From NCBI GenBank assembly GCA_003225005.1, contig QIAN01000503.1:1-36646 (forward strand): a DNA stretch of 36,646 nucleotides, read 5' to 3'. How positions within the stretch are numbered: the stretch's first letter is position 1; the number at the start of each line of letters is the position of its first letter. The stretch comes from Acidobacteriota bacterium. Lineage in GTDB: Bacteria > Acidobacteriota > Terriglobia > Terriglobales > Acidobacteriaceae. The notes beneath the pieces are model-generated. The model made no database searches, was not told the DNA's origin, and saw only the letters and a program-made list of their open reading frames with translations. Positions 1 to 9,019 of the stretch are shown one piece after another. The position numbers and the translations under genes are program-made.

Positions 1-1
1 G

Positions 2-73
2 ACTCTTGCGTCGAGAACAAGATCATCGGACAAAGAACCGATGGAGATCAAAATTTCAAATATGTTTGGGTAG
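2..73 (+). CDS. possible 3' end of an upstream gene (partial)
   Basis: An open frame enters from the left edge and ends at a TAG at 71-73. Only about 23 codons are visible and no family can be recognised. A second frame is also open here and runs into the next gene's long open frame, so the coding call is weak. Confidence 0.15.
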   Translation, partial: TLASRTRSSDKEPMEIKISNMFG

Positions 74-231
74 TTTTAGCTATGGGGCGTAGTCACCATT
101 GCCTCCGGCCAGACCAAAACAGCGGAAAACGGATTCGAGTCTCCCGACTTTCAGCAGAGGAAGTCAGGCACCCATGGCAATGCAGACGCGGTAAAACAGA
201 ACGAAGGGACCGCGGGCGCCCGCGCAGAGCA

Positions 232-1677
232 GTGATCACGGAGCCACTCTTGAGCTTTTCCGAACGCTTCGAGGAAATTCGCACTGGCTTTGAACGTCCA
301 TTCTGGGTCGCCAACATCAGCGAGATTTTCGAGCGGCTTTCCTACTATGGGGCTTTTGCCTCGCTTGCTCTGTATTTGCGGGAGAAGCTGAATTTCTCAA
401 CCGAGCAGACCGGAACTTTGACCGGCATATTTGGAGGCATGGTCTGGTTTCTCGCGATTTTCGGCGGGGCCGCAGCGGATCGGCTGGGTTTTCGCCGCGC
501 TCTTTCGATGGCGTACCTCATCCTTGCGGTCGCATATTTTCTTATCGGTTCTATCGCCGCACCGTGGCTGGCGCCGGTTCGCAATGCCATGCCGTTGAGC
601 CTGTTTGTCGGGTTCATTCTCCTCCTGCCAGCACTGGGCGTCTCGCTGGTGAAACCTAGTGTGGTCGGCACCACGGCTAGAGCTTCAAAGGAAAACGTCC
701 GTTCCATCGGATACTCGATTTACTACACGATGGTCAACATTGGGGGGGCGGCAGGTCCATACTTCGCCTCCTGGTCGCACCGCCACCTGGGGGTTGAGAA
801 CGTTTACCGCGTGGCCGCGCTCAGCGTCCTAGCGATGTTTTTCTTCGTTCTGATCTTTTTCCGGGAACCGCACAAGCCCGGGGATGCCCCGCCTCCTTCG
901 ATTGCGACCGTGGCGCGGAATTTCTGCGTGGTGCTGGGCAATTACCGGCTGGTTTTTCCCGTGTTAACCATCACTTTGCTGCTGCGAATTGCCGTGATGA
1001 TCTATCCAGTGACCGTGCCCTGGTGGATTTGGATTGGGTTGCTGGCGATCGTATTGTTCGGGATCAGCCGGTTCATGTGGTTCCTGGTGCTCTTCACCGG
1101 TTATTGGGTGGTGTTCTGGCAGCAGTACATTAGCTTGCCCGGATACATCCACAGATACATCAGTTCCAGCGCGGACGTTGAAATCATACTGGTCACCGAT
1201 GGCCTGACCGTGATATGTCTCACCCTCACCCTGAATCTCTTGACGCGCAGGATTCCGGCGTTTCAAGCTGTCATCCTGGGTACGCTGATCACCTCTGTCT
1301 CCTGGTTGATTCTGGCATTCCGGCCAACGGTATGGGGTGCGGTGCTCTCGCTGTTTGTCCTGGCGCTGGGCGAGATCATTCAATCTCCACGCTACTACGA
1401 ATACATCTCGCGGCTGGCTCCTCCCGGGCAGCAAGGCACGTACATGGGCTTTGCATTCCTACCCATCGGAATTGGATCCTTGATCGGAGGATGGTTCGGC
1501 GGGACGCTCATGCATCGCTTTGGGGAGATCGCGCATCAGCCGGAGCGCATATGGTGGGTTGTGACCGCTGTGGGCGTGGCGACGGCAATACTACTCTGGA
1601 TTTATGACAAGATTGTCAGCCGGACGCGCGCCCATGCGGCCGAATCGGATGTCTGGGAAAGGTCTCCCGTCGAGTAA
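232..1677 (+). CDS. major facilitator transporter, POT (proton-dependent peptide transporter)-like
   Basis: Polytopic inner-membrane protein with about 12 hydrophobic segments. Near the N terminus it has an EIFERLSYYG stretch that resembles the ExxERFxYYG signature of proton-coupled oligopeptide transporters. The loop after helix 2 reads AADRLGFRRAL, a typical MFS motif A region. The open frame extends upstream to 82 and beyond, but those residues are Arg-rich and unlike a transporter N terminus. I chose the GTG at 232, giving 481 residues, close to family length. Substrate cannot be told; peptides or other organic solutes are possible. Its 3' end overlaps the start region of the alkylation-repair-like reading frame. 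Confidence 0.78.
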   Translation: MITEPLLSFSERFEEIRTGFERPFWVANISEIFERLSYYGAFASLALYLREKLNFSTEQTGTLTGIFGGMVWFLAIFGGAAADRLGFRRALSMAYLILAVAYFLIGSIAAPWLAPVRNAMPLSLFVGFILLLPALGVSLVKPSVVGTTARASKENVRSIGYSIYYTMVNIGGAAGPYFASWSHRHLGVENVYRVAALSVLAMFFFVLIFFREPHKPGDAPPPSIATVARNFCVVLGNYRLVFPVLTITLLLRIAVMIYPVTVPWWIWIGLLAIVLFGISRFMWFLVLFTGYWVVFWQQYISLPGYIHRYISSSADVEIILVTDGLTVICLTLTLNLLTRRIPAFQAVILGTLITSVSWLILAFRPTVWGAVLSLFVLALGEIIQSPRYYEYISRLAPPGQQGTYMGFAFLPIGIGSLIGGWFGGTLMHRFGEIAHQPERIWWVVTAVGVATAILLWIYDKIVSRTRAHAAESDVWERSPVE

Positions 1678-2507
1678 CACTAGATCCGATGGCTCAAGCG
1701 GGGCGGCTCGAGTTAAAACCACATCCGCGGTGATCGCAGCGCAGATTCGGCGAGCCTTGAAAGAGGGCGGCTCGGCCGAGCATGCGCAAAGTGTGCAGCG
1801 GTCCTTCCAAGAGGAAATTAAATCGCCTGGCTGGTACACGGCGGATTTGCGCCGCGCTGCCGCCCGTTTTCGGCGGCAAATTCAAAAAGATCATGGGCTC
1901 GATTTTCCGGTTGCGGTTGCGGATCAACTTTTGCTCGGCTCGGTGCGGGAGGAAAAAATCGCTGCCATATTTCCGCTCGAGAAACTCGATGCCCAGTTTG
2001 GTGGCAGTGAATACAAGCTGTTTGAGTCTTGGTTGGGCCGCATCAGCAGTTGGGCGGATCAATGATGCGCTGGTCCATTACTGCATTGCACCGACGGTGG
2101 CTCGAAAACCGGTACGGCTGAAGATTGTGTTCCGCTGGGCGAAGTCTGCGGATCGCTGGCACCGGCGGGCTCCCTGCGTGGCGCTGATTCGCGGCGCGCG
2201 GGAGAAGGTGTTTTTCCGCGAAATCATCAAGCTGGCGGATTTGCTACTCGCTGACGAAGACGATAGGGTCCAGAAGGGACTGGGATGGCTGCTGCGCGAA
2301 ACCGCGAAGTATGATGCCAAGCAAACTGTGGCATATTTGATGAAAATTCGCCGCCGCGCTCCTCGCTTGGTATTGCGCACCGCGTGTGAAACGTTGCCGG
2401 CGACAGCGCGAAAACAGCGTGCTGTTCTCCAAGCAATCTTCCGCGAAAACCAGGCTCTTCGACTCCAAGCTCTGATTCGCTCAATTCCCTCTCATTGTTT
2501 ACAATAG
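1649..2507 (+). pseudogene. AlkD-like DNA alkylation repair protein, frameshifted
   Basis: Two overlapping frames together encode one HEAT-repeat protein like the AlkD/DNA alkylation repair glycosylases, which remove alkylated bases from DNA. The first frame ends at TGA 2063-2065 just after SSWAD. The second continues with NDALVHYC and later KGLGWLLRETAKYD and APRLVLRTACETL, typical of the C-terminal half. Removing one base near 2060 would join them as WADNDALVHY. The start is uncertain: ATG 1604, ATG 1649 or GTG 1730. The final ~30 residues look unlike the family. Either the gene is inactivated or there is a sequencing error; programmed frameshifting is unlikely because no slippery run is seen. 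Confidence 0.65.
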
Positions 2508-2517
2508 TGGTTTGTCC

Positions 2518-3684
2518 ATGGACCTCTCCGCCATTCAAGCTGCGCTACGCGAACGTAACATCGACGCCTGGCTCTTTTACGACCATCATCATCGCGATCC
2601 CATAGCCTACCGGGTGCTCGGCCTGCCGGCTGGACTGATGGTTACGCGGCGCTGGTTTTACCTGCTCCCGGCGGAAGGCGAGCCGGTTAAGTTGGTCCAC
2701 AAGATTGAGGCCGGACATCTGGATTCGCTGCCGGGCAGTAAGCGCCAGTATTCCGGGTGGCAGGAGTTATTCGACAACCTGAAGGCGATGCTGGCTTCTC
2801 ACCGCGACCTTGCCATGCAATATTCACCGAACAACATCGTATTCACGGTTTCTCTGGTCGACGGTGGAACCATCGAACTGCTGCGCGGACTGGGCAAGAA
2901 CATTCTGAGTTCCGCAGATCTGGTCGCGCTGTTCGAGGCGACATGGAACGAAGAACAGATCAAGACCCACTTTGCCGCGCGCGATGCGGTTGATTCAATC
3001 ACTGCCGGGGCTTTCCAGGAAATTGGAAGACGGGTGCGTAACGGTGGCACTACCGAGCGCGAAATTCAACAGTGGTTCATGGAAGCGTTTCGCCGCGAGA
3101 ATCTGGTGACCGATGATCCACCGATCGTGGCGGTGAACGCTAACAGCGGTAATCCGCATTACGAACCGCACGCACAGGGCTCCGCCCCTATTCGCCAGGG
3201 CGACTTCGTTCTGCTCGATGTTTGGGCGAAGAAAAATACTCCGGGCGCAGTGTATTACGACATCACCTGGACCGGCTTTGTGGGCAAGGCACCTTCGGAC
3301 CGCATGCGTGAGATTTTTGCGATTGTTCGCGACGCGCGCGATTCCGGCGTGCAGCTCGTATTGGAGGCGGTCAGCGCCGGACGCCGCATTGCCGGATGGG
3401 AAGTGGATCGCGCCGCGCGGAGCCACATCAAGACAGAGGGATACGGCGACTACTTCATTCATCGCACCGGGCATTCAATCGGAACTGAGGTTCACGCCAA
3501 TGGGGCGAACATGGACGACCTCGAGATCCATGATGAGAGGCAAATTTTGCCAAACTCCTGCTTCTCCATCGAGCCTGGCATTTATCTTCCCGAGTTTGGC
3601 GTGCGCAGCGAGGTGAACGTGCTGGTGCGGCCAGAATTCGCGGAAGTCACGGGAAAAATTCAACGCGAGATTGTGATCATCTGA
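2518..3684 (+). CDS. M24 family metallopeptidase (Xaa-Pro peptidase-like)
   Basis: Predicted cytoplasmic dinuclear-metal peptidase of the creatinase/aminopeptidase P fold (388 residues). The N-terminal creatinase-like domain covers roughly residues 1-145 and the pita-bread catalytic domain the rest. All five metal ligands can be placed: Asp234, Asp248, His319, Glu352 and Glu365, in the contexts LLDVWA, YYDIT, RTGHSIG, SIEPG and RSEVN. The family cleaves N-terminal residues next to proline or acts on dipeptides; the exact substrate is unknown. The ATG at 2518 is preferred over the in-frame TTG at 2512. A TACAAT at 2500-2505 could be a -10 element, which would make the leader very short. The stop overlaps the next gene's ATG (ATGA). 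Confidence 0.88.
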   Translation: MDLSAIQAALRERNIDAWLFYDHHHRDPIAYRVLGLPAGLMVTRRWFYLLPAEGEPVKLVHKIEAGHLDSLPGSKRQYSGWQELFDNLKAMLASHRDLAMQYSPNNIVFTVSLVDGGTIELLRGLGKNILSSADLVALFEATWNEEQIKTHFAARDAVDSITAGAFQEIGRRVRNGGTTEREIQQWFMEAFRRENLVTDDPPIVAVNANSGNPHYEPHAQGSAPIRQGDFVLLDVWAKKNTPGAVYYDITWTGFVGKAPSDRMREIFAIVRDARDSGVQLVLEAVSAGRRIAGWEVDRAARSHIKTEGYGDYFIHRTGHSIGTEVHANGANMDDLEIHDERQILPNSCFSIEPGIYLPEFGVRSEVNVLVRPEFAEVTGKIQREIVII

Positions 3685-4103
3685 TGGCAAATTCCACAGC
3701 CGGAAGGCTTAAAACGGCGAACACCACGCCCGAAGTGAATGCGATGTCGGTGGTGGCACCGGCCCTGGGATGGTTAATCCCTGGCGCGGGACACATCATC
3801 CAAAGACGCTGGATTCGGGGTTTGCTGCTGCTGGTCTCGATCACGTCGCTGTTCGTGCTTGGTGTGATGATGCAGGGCCGCATTTACCGGCCGAATGGTG
3901 GCGACATTCTCGACATGCTCGGCTTTATCGGCGATATCGGAGCGGGCGGCTTGTATATCGTGACCCGTGGGATGGACTGGGGCCAGGGAGCCATCGCGCG
4001 TGCGACCGCGGACTACGGGACGAAGTTCATGATTGTCGCCGGATTACTGAATCTGATTGCCGTGGCTGACGCCTATCACATTGCTATTGGGAAGAAATCA
4101 TGA
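3684..4103 (+). CDS. small multi-pass membrane protein of unknown function
   Basis: A 139-residue protein with three to four hydrophobic segments, at about residues 20-38, 44-63, 78-95 and 111-131. Its first segment contains GWLIPGAGHIIQRRWIRG, a Pro-Gly-x-Gly-His pattern seen in TM2-like membrane proteins. I recall similar acidobacterial proteins being filed as a domain of unknown function (possibly DUF6677), but could not check. It is translationally coupled at both ends: ATG 3684 overlaps the peptidase stop, and its TGA overlaps the next ATG. The three genes are therefore probably co-expressed. Confidence 0.75.
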   Translation: MANSTAGRLKTANTTPEVNAMSVVAPALGWLIPGAGHIIQRRWIRGLLLLVSITSLFVLGVMMQGRIYRPNGGDILDMLGFIGDIGAGGLYIVTRGMDWGQGAIARATADYGTKFMIVAGLLNLIAVADAYHIAIGKKS

Positions 4104-4282
4104 CTCTCGAACTCGGCCACTTCAGCGCGGCCTTTGTCTTTGCTCTGTTCGCTTCCATCGTCTTTGCCATCACTCATCGAGATGGCACGCGCGAAATGGT
4201 GAGTTACGGACTCTATTGCTTTGCCATGTTCCTCGGCGGCGTGCTCGTGGCCGGCTGGGCCATGTGGTTGTTGCGGAGGTAG
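4100..4282 (+). CDS. very small two-helix membrane protein
   Basis: A 60-residue protein with two hydrophobic helices (about residues 8-24 and 37-57), separated by a short polar loop containing HRDGTRE, and ending in two arginines. I do not recognise a family. Evidence for it being real is the ATGA overlap with the preceding membrane-protein gene, the clean helix-loop-helix pattern, and the absence of a better overlapping reading frame. It probably works with the preceding membrane protein. Confidence 0.6.
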   Translation: MTLELGHFSAAFVFALFASIVFAITHRDGTREMVSYGLYCFAMFLGGVLVAGWAMWLLRR

Positions 4283-4393
4283 CTCGTCGCTGGAATCTCT
4301 TCAAACCCTTGCCTTTTTCGATCTAAGTGAGCCGCTTCCAGACAGCAGGGCAGCATTCGCACCTCAGAGAAGCCACCAGCGAAGAGCTTCTTC

Positions 4394-5338
4394 TCACCCT
4401 TCCCATACGAAAGCGTCGAATACCCGCTTGGAGTCGAAGGCGAGACGGCGGTAAAGTTCGACGGCGTGGCCGTTGGCTTCGGTGACGGTAAGAGAGAGAA
4501 GTAAAAACCCCCGTTTGCGAAGGTTGGCAGTGGTCGCAGCCAGCAGGGATTGGCCAATGCCATGGGAGCGGTATTCGGGAAGAACGCATAGCTGGGTCAC
4601 GTGTCCGACGTCGCTGCGGACACGTGAGCACAAAATGAGCCCTATGAGATTCTTCGCCGTGCGGTCGAAGGCTATGAAGGATGCTTCGGCGTCGAACAGA
4701 CCGCAGCCCGGAAAGCGCACGATGTTGTTGAGAAAACGCAAAGATCCACTAAGGGTGTGGTATTGGTCGTTGATGTCGGCGTCGATGTGTCCACGGTAAG
4801 CGGCCGTAATCACGGCAGCGGCGGCCTGATACTCATTTTCAGTCCACTGGCGAATTTCGACTTCGGGGTGCATCTTGGCCGCTTGGGTTGGCGGCTTGCC
4901 CAGTGGCAAAACCATAAAGAGCCGAGGATGGCGCTGGAATCCCTGCTCGAGAAAAGGGCGGGCCACAGCACCGGCGTCATGCGCGAGCAACTGCGCCTCC
5001 ACACGGTGGATGCCGGGAGACTGCTGCAGCGTTTCAATCACGTGGGTCAGCAGGCGCAGCTCAACCTCTCGAGCGTTGGGAAGACGGCCGCCGTTAGCGA
5101 CGAACAAGTCGCCAATCACGCCCTTGCTGCCTTCATAGACGAAAAACGAATAGCCGAAGATGCGTCCCCGGTCGATGGCGGCGTAGCCGGGCAGGATTTT
5201 GGCATCGACGTAGCGCAGGATCATTTCTGCCGACCCGCCGTAATCCCAAGAGAGCAGCCGTGCCCAAACCTGCGTCTCGTCGTCGAGCAGCGGGCGCAGG
5301 TCAACGGAAGAAAAATGCCTGAGGTCGAGAATCTCCAA
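4394..5338 (-). CDS. GNAT family N-acetyltransferase
   Basis: A 314-residue protein whose C-terminal half has the acetyl-CoA binding motif A of GNAT enzymes: VTQLCVLPEYRSHGIGQSLL, followed by the motif B region ending in EANGHAVELYRRLAF (about residues 225-305). The N-terminal half is also GNAT-like in pattern (YFSFFVYEG-type strands, then a helix), so this may be a tandem or degenerate double-GNAT protein. The substrate is unknown. It converges with the small membrane-protein gene across a 111-bp gap in which I saw no strong terminator. Confidence 0.82.
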   Translation of the reverse strand: MEILDLRHFSSVDLRPLLDDETQVWARLLSWDYGGSAEMILRYVDAKILPGYAAIDRGRIFGYSFFVYEGSKGVIGDLFVANGGRLPNAREVELRLLTHVIETLQQSPGIHRVEAQLLAHDAGAVARPFLEQGFQRHPRLFMVLPLGKPPTQAAKMHPEVEIRQWTENEYQAAAAVITAAYRGHIDADINDQYHTLSGSLRFLNNIVRFPGCGLFDAEASFIAFDRTAKNLIGLILCSRVRSDVGHVTQLCVLPEYRSHGIGQSLLAATTANLRKRGFLLLSLTVTEANGHAVELYRRLAFDSKRVFDAFVWEG

Positions 5339-5507
5339 TGTACTCCTGCACAGCCAGCCGGAAAAGATGGCGGCGGTAAACCCCCGAGTTTAGTGCCTCA
5401 GCGGAGGGCGAGGCAAACCGGAGAACACCGGAGAACACCAATCAGCAACCGGCGGCGACCCCACGCGGGGTTTGGATCCACAGTGTCACTTCCGATGATG
5501 GGGATGC
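5339..5507. other. gap with a 10-bp tandem repeat and a short GC hairpin
   Basis: This 169-bp space between the acetyltransferase start and the glycosyltransferase stop holds two perfect head-to-tail copies of ACCGGAGAAC at 5417-5436 plus a partial third. It also has a small hairpin at 5458-5471 (ACCCC, loop ACGC, GGGGT). The hairpin lacks a proper T-tract on either strand, so terminator function is doubtful. No gene is seen. Confidence 0.5.
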
Positions 5508-7151
5508 CTAATGATGCGACGCCGTTGCGGCCGCCGAAACCCAGTAGCAGTCGAGATGCTGCGGAGCGAAGTTGCCGAGGAATGAAATCCGTCGGCCCGC
5601 GGCTTTTTCAGCAATTTCGAGCTGAGCGTCTTCGCGAGTCACCACCAGATGTTCCTCGGCTGGAATTCGTCCCCACTCATAGCGGATGACCTGCTGATTA
5701 CGATAGAAGGTGAGCCCGTATTCTGTCTCGCGCGATACTGCGTAAACCGCCAGCGGCAGACGGTGTGTCTCCAAGCTGCTGATTTCGCGCGCCAGCGGCC
5801 GAGCGGAAAGCGTTTGGTCGAGTGCGGTCGAGCCAATTTTCAACACTGCAGCGACGACAAGCACCACCGGAATCAGCGTAACGAAGCGCAACATGCGCAG
5901 CCCCATCCTGCTGAACAGTGTCAGCACGATTCCCGCGAAAAGCAAGAATGCAACCCCCAGAGCAATCAGGAGCGGTTGCCCTCCCGGCAGGGGGTGTTGC
6001 GTCACCAAGTAAGCAATGAGCCGTGCCGGAACAATCGGAATCGTCGCTACCAGGGCATGCGGCACCACCAGCCACCTGGGAGCAGTTGGATCCTCACTTT
6101 TATTCAAGTGCCGTCGCAGGTATTCCACCAGAAGAAGGCCTCCGGCCGGAACGGCGGGAAGAATGTAGCCAGGCAACTTCGATTGCGACACGGAGAAGAA
6201 CACCACCGGCGCGATTAACCAGCAACAGGCAAAAGTGCTCAATGCATATCCGGCGCCGGGCGCTGACCCGTCCTGGATTTTCGCAGTCGATCGTGATGCT
6301 GACCACCACGCTTGCGCGCTCTGAGTAAAGGCCTCGACCACAAATATCGTCCAGGGAGCCAATGCCAGCAGTGTTACCGGCAGGTAATACCAGAGCGGCT
6401 GCGTGTGATGGTAAATGTCAGTCGAAAAGCGTGCCAGATTATGCTCCAGGATGAAAATACGGAAGAATTGTGGATTACGCGACTGCACCACGACATACCA
6501 GGGCAGCGCGATGGCCGAGAACAGGAGAAAACCCGGCAACCAGAGGGTCCTGACGATCAAGCGCAATTCCCGAGCCGCCAACGAGTAGAGCACAATGATC
6601 GCGGCTGCGAGAAAGGGCGCCACCGGACCTTTCGCCAGCATGCCCAATGCCAGGCAAGCGTAGAAGGCGGCCAGATACGCTCGCCGTCCGGTATCTCGCC
6701 ACGTCCACCATGCCAGCATGGCAAGGGTGAAGGCTGACGCGAGCGTGATGTCCATGGAAGCGGCGCGAGCATAGCCAATTATGCCCGCGCATGAGGCCGT
6801 GATCAGTGCGCCATCCAACTCAAAGCCTGGGCAGGAGCGGCGGAGAAAAATGTAGGCTGCCAGGACTATCACCGTGGCGTCAACCGCAGCCGGTACGCGG
6901 GCCGCCCAGTCGCTCACTCCGAAAATCGTATACGCCAGCATCGCCTGCCAATAATAGAGCGGCGGTTTTTCCAACCAGGGCTTCCCCCCGAGCCTCGGAG
7001 TAATCCAGTCGCGACGCTCGAGCATCTCGCGGGCAACTTGTGCGTAGCGTGGTTCATCGGCCCCGATGAGCCCGAAGGGTCCCAGCCCGTAAAAGAAAAA
7101 GAACGCGCAAAAGACGGAGATCACCAAGCTGTCGCGGGTACGGTTAGTCAT
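5508..7151 (-). CDS. GT39/ArnT-like polyprenyl-phosphate-dependent glycosyltransferase
   Basis: A 547-residue integral membrane protein with about 11-12 hydrophobic segments. The N-terminal first periplasmic loop carries the family's signature: GADEPRYAQVAREML, then KPWLEKPPLYYWQ at about residues 30-70. Asp-Glu there matches the catalytic acidic pair of the PMT/ArnT superfamily. Members transfer a sugar such as aminoarabinose or mannose from a lipid carrier to lipid A, protein or glycan outside the inner membrane. The actual acceptor cannot be told. The C-terminal ~130 residues form a soluble domain, as in ArnT. It lies downstream of a small membrane-protein gene, about 106 bp apart. Confidence 0.85.
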   Translation of the reverse strand: MTNRTRDSLVISVFCAFFFFYGLGPFGLIGADEPRYAQVAREMLERRDWITPRLGGKPWLEKPPLYYWQAMLAYTIFGVSDWAARVPAAVDATVIVLAAYIFLRRSCPGFELDGALITASCAGIIGYARAASMDITLASAFTLAMLAWWTWRDTGRRAYLAAFYACLALGMLAKGPVAPFLAAAIIVLYSLAARELRLIVRTLWLPGFLLFSAIALPWYVVVQSRNPQFFRIFILEHNLARFSTDIYHHTQPLWYYLPVTLLALAPWTIFVVEAFTQSAQAWWSASRSTAKIQDGSAPGAGYALSTFACCWLIAPVVFFSVSQSKLPGYILPAVPAGGLLLVEYLRRHLNKSEDPTAPRWLVVPHALVATIPIVPARLIAYLVTQHPLPGGQPLLIALGVAFLLFAGIVLTLFSRMGLRMLRFVTLIPVVLVVAAVLKIGSTALDQTLSARPLAREISSLETHRLPLAVYAVSRETEYGLTFYRNQQVIRYEWGRIPAEEHLVVTREDAQLEIAEKAAGRRISFLGNFAPQHLDCYWVSAAATASHH

Positions 7152-7257
7152 CGAGAGATGAGAAGAATTATTTGAGATTCGATACGCTGTCTTGGAACTC
7201 CTGATTATTGATTGGTTGAATGAAAATCGATGCCCCCAACGGTCGAACCGTCAACCA

Positions 7258-7512
7258 TCATCGTTCAACAACTTTGTTCGCTCGCAAGAGCACATACAAA
7301 CTGATCAGCACCCAAGCTCCCTCCAGTAGCACAAACCCAATCTGGAAAGGATGCAGGGCTACGTATCCGAGAATAGCGGAGACGATTGCATTGAGGATGT
7401 TGTAAAGCGGCGACCGAGAATCCATAAATCCCATCTGGTGTCCGCCGCAAGCCAGAAGAATCATCAACCCCGCAAACAAAGACGCGACCTGCCTTGCCAT
7501 TGCGATTTCCAT
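7258..7512 (-). CDS. small membrane protein, CBU_0592-like
   Basis: The open frame reaches 7653, but residues before the internal ATG at 7512 look non-coding and would overlap the end of nrnA, so I start at 7512 (84 residues; ATG 7500 is possible). Two or three hydrophobic segments end in the pattern SPLYNILNAIVSAILG and GFVLLEGAWVLISLY. That pattern resembles the CBU_0592 family of small integral membrane proteins, often found beside transporters and of unknown role. It lies 19 bp downstream of nrnA and could be the last gene of that operon. Confidence 0.62.
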   Translation of the reverse strand: MEIAMARQVASLFAGLMILLACGGHQMGFMDSRSPLYNILNAIVSAILGYVALHPFQIGFVLLEGAWVLISLYVLLRANKVVER

Positions 7513-7531
7513 GGGTTTTATTGTACGCAGG

Positions 7532-8479
7532 CTATTGTAGGGAAGGGCCAGGACGAAGTTGGGAAAGGATTTCGCTGACAGCCGCCTGGAGTGGACCATT
7601 GACCGCACAGCCACTGGCACACTCGTGGCCTCCGCCACCGAAGCGCTCAGCAAGTTTGGCCACGTTCACCTTCCCTTTGCTGCGCAGGCTCACCCGGAAG
7701 CGTCCATCCGGCAGTTCGCGGAAAAACACCGCAACCTCGGCGTCGGCAATGGACAATGCGTAGTTCACGAGCCCTTCGCAGTCTTCTTCCTTCGCTCCAC
7801 ACCGCTCCATCTGTTCTTGGGTCACCCAAATCCAGACCAAATGTCCTTCCTGATTGAGGTTTCGAAGTGCTTCCCCCAACAGCCGCATCTTGGCACCCGA
7901 GTGGGCGAAATAGATGTTACGCGCGCAATGGGAAGGATCCGCTCCGGCCAGCGTCAGTTCACGCGCCAAGGCAAAGGTATGTTCATTTGTGCCTTGGAAC
8001 ATAAACGAACCAGTATCGGTCATTAGAGCGGTGTACAGACAGGTGGCAATTTCCGGTGAAAGCGGCACCCCGGCCTCGCGCCCCAAGCGGAACACCATTT
8101 CTGCCGTCGCCACCGCGTGCGGATCGATCCAGTTCACGTCTGCGAACGGGCGCCCGCTGGCGTGGTGATCAATGTTAATCAGGAAACGATCTTCCAGTCC
8201 TTCCAGACGAGTACGTAGGAGGCTGTCACATTCCAGAATGATTGCCGCTTCGTAACTGCCGTTGAGGCGATTGGCTTGAACCACCTGGTCGGCAAAAGGC
8301 AGGGGCCGGTAAATACGGGGTACGGAGTCGTGCAATACCACATCGGCTTGCTTTCCCATCGCGCGCAGCACCTGGCAACACGCCAAAGCGGAACCAATGG
8401 CGTCGCCGTCAGGCCGGGCGTGCGAGGTCAGCACGAAACTGTCGCGTCGTTCGATTTGTCGGAGCACATCTTCCAGCAT
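7532..8479 (-). CDS. nrnA: DHH/DHHA1 phosphoesterase, NrnA-like oligoribonuclease / pAp phosphatase
   Basis: Cytoplasmic Mn-dependent phosphoesterase that degrades 2-5-mer RNA, and in many members 3'-phosphoadenosine 5'-phosphate. Motif I reads SHARPDGDAIGSALA, motif II contains ECDS, the DHH motif is NIDHHASG, and the C-terminal DHHA1 domain ends with GGGGHECASGC. The frame runs upstream to 8578, but the ATG at 8479 gives the usual length (315 residues) and avoids overlapping rbfA. It sits 4 bp after the rbfA stop, a common bacterial arrangement, which supports an operon role in RNA turnover. It could also hydrolyse cyclic-dinucleotide breakdown products. Confidence 0.9.
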   Translation of the reverse strand: MLEDVLRQIERRDSFVLTSHARPDGDAIGSALACCQVLRAMGKQADVVLHDSVPRIYRPLPFADQVVQANRLNGSYEAAIILECDSLLRTRLEGLEDRFLINIDHHASGRPFADVNWIDPHAVATAEMVFRLGREAGVPLSPEIATCLYTALMTDTGSFMFQGTNEHTFALARELTLAGADPSHCARNIYFAHSGAKMRLLGEALRNLNQEGHLVWIWVTQEQMERCGAKEEDCEGLVNYALSIADAEVAVFFRELPDGRFRVSLRSKGKVNVAKLAERFGGGGHECASGCAVNGPLQAAVSEILSQLRPGPSLQ

Positions 8480-8483
8480 GTCA

Positions 8484-8876
8484 CTACGCCGTCTTGCCAC
8501 TCGATTTGTTGGCAGACTTGATGCGTTTCTTTGCCCGCTGCAACAACTCCTCAACTCGGGCTTGTTCCCGTTCCGCACGATCTAATCGGAAAAACAACTC
8601 TGGCGCGCGCCTCAGGTGCAAGCGCTCCACCAGTTCATGGCGGATAAATTCCCGAGCCGCTTTCAGACCCTCCAAACTGCGTTCCGCCTCCTCGTCGTTG
8701 CCATCCGCATCCACCAGGACCTGGGCGGAGCGCCCATCTTCGGCAAGGTGCACACCCGTCACCCGGACCAGCCCAATGCGAGGATCGGCCAGTTCCCCCT
8801 CCACAAGAGTTTCGATTTCCTCGCGCAGAGCCTCGCCCAGACGTCCACGACGATATTTCAGCGCGCGCTTTTCCAA
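8484..8876 (-). CDS. rbfA: 30S ribosome-binding factor A
   Basis: Cold-shock-linked factor that binds the 30S subunit near helix 1 of 16S rRNA and helps late maturation. The protein (130 residues) has the KH-like RbfA pattern: RALKYRRGRLGEALREEIET at the start, then DPRIGLVRVTGVHLAEDGRSAQVLV, and PELFFRLDRAEREQARVEELL near the end. The Lys/Ser-rich tail is dispensable in the family. The start appears to be TTG (8874-8876), with GAGGTG a few bases upstream; no ATG fits. It is separated from ylxP by 143 bp without a gene. Confidence 0.92.
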   Translation of the reverse strand: MEKRALKYRRGRLGEALREEIETLVEGELADPRIGLVRVTGVHLAEDGRSAQVLVDADGNDEEAERSLEGLKAAREFIRHELVERLHLRRAPELFFRLDRAEREQARVEELLQRAKKRIKSANKSSGKTA

Positions 8877-9019
8877 TCTTCACCTCTGAGTAAAACGAAT
8901 GAGAATATCAGAAAATTGCCTCCACGTGTCGTTCCCCGAAGCGCTATTGTCGCGCAGTTTTAACAGAGAAGGTTAAGTACAGAGGTAACAATGTGATAGC
9001 TGTGGCGGGCTGCGCCGGC

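Noticed and set aside
82..231. N-terminal extension of the POT-like transporter
   Set aside because: The frame is open, but residues are Arg-rich and unlike a membrane-protein N terminus; a GTG at 232 gives the normal family length.
2063..2065. Programmed ribosomal frameshift or selenocysteine at the TGA
   Set aside because: No slippery heptamer or recoding structure is visible; a decayed gene or sequencing error is simpler.
5458..5471. Rho-independent terminator after the glycosyltransferase
   Set aside because: The stem is 5 bp and there is no T-run on the relevant strand.
8480..8578. N-terminal extension of nrnA
   Set aside because: It lies inside rbfA in another frame, and the family start matches ATG 8479.
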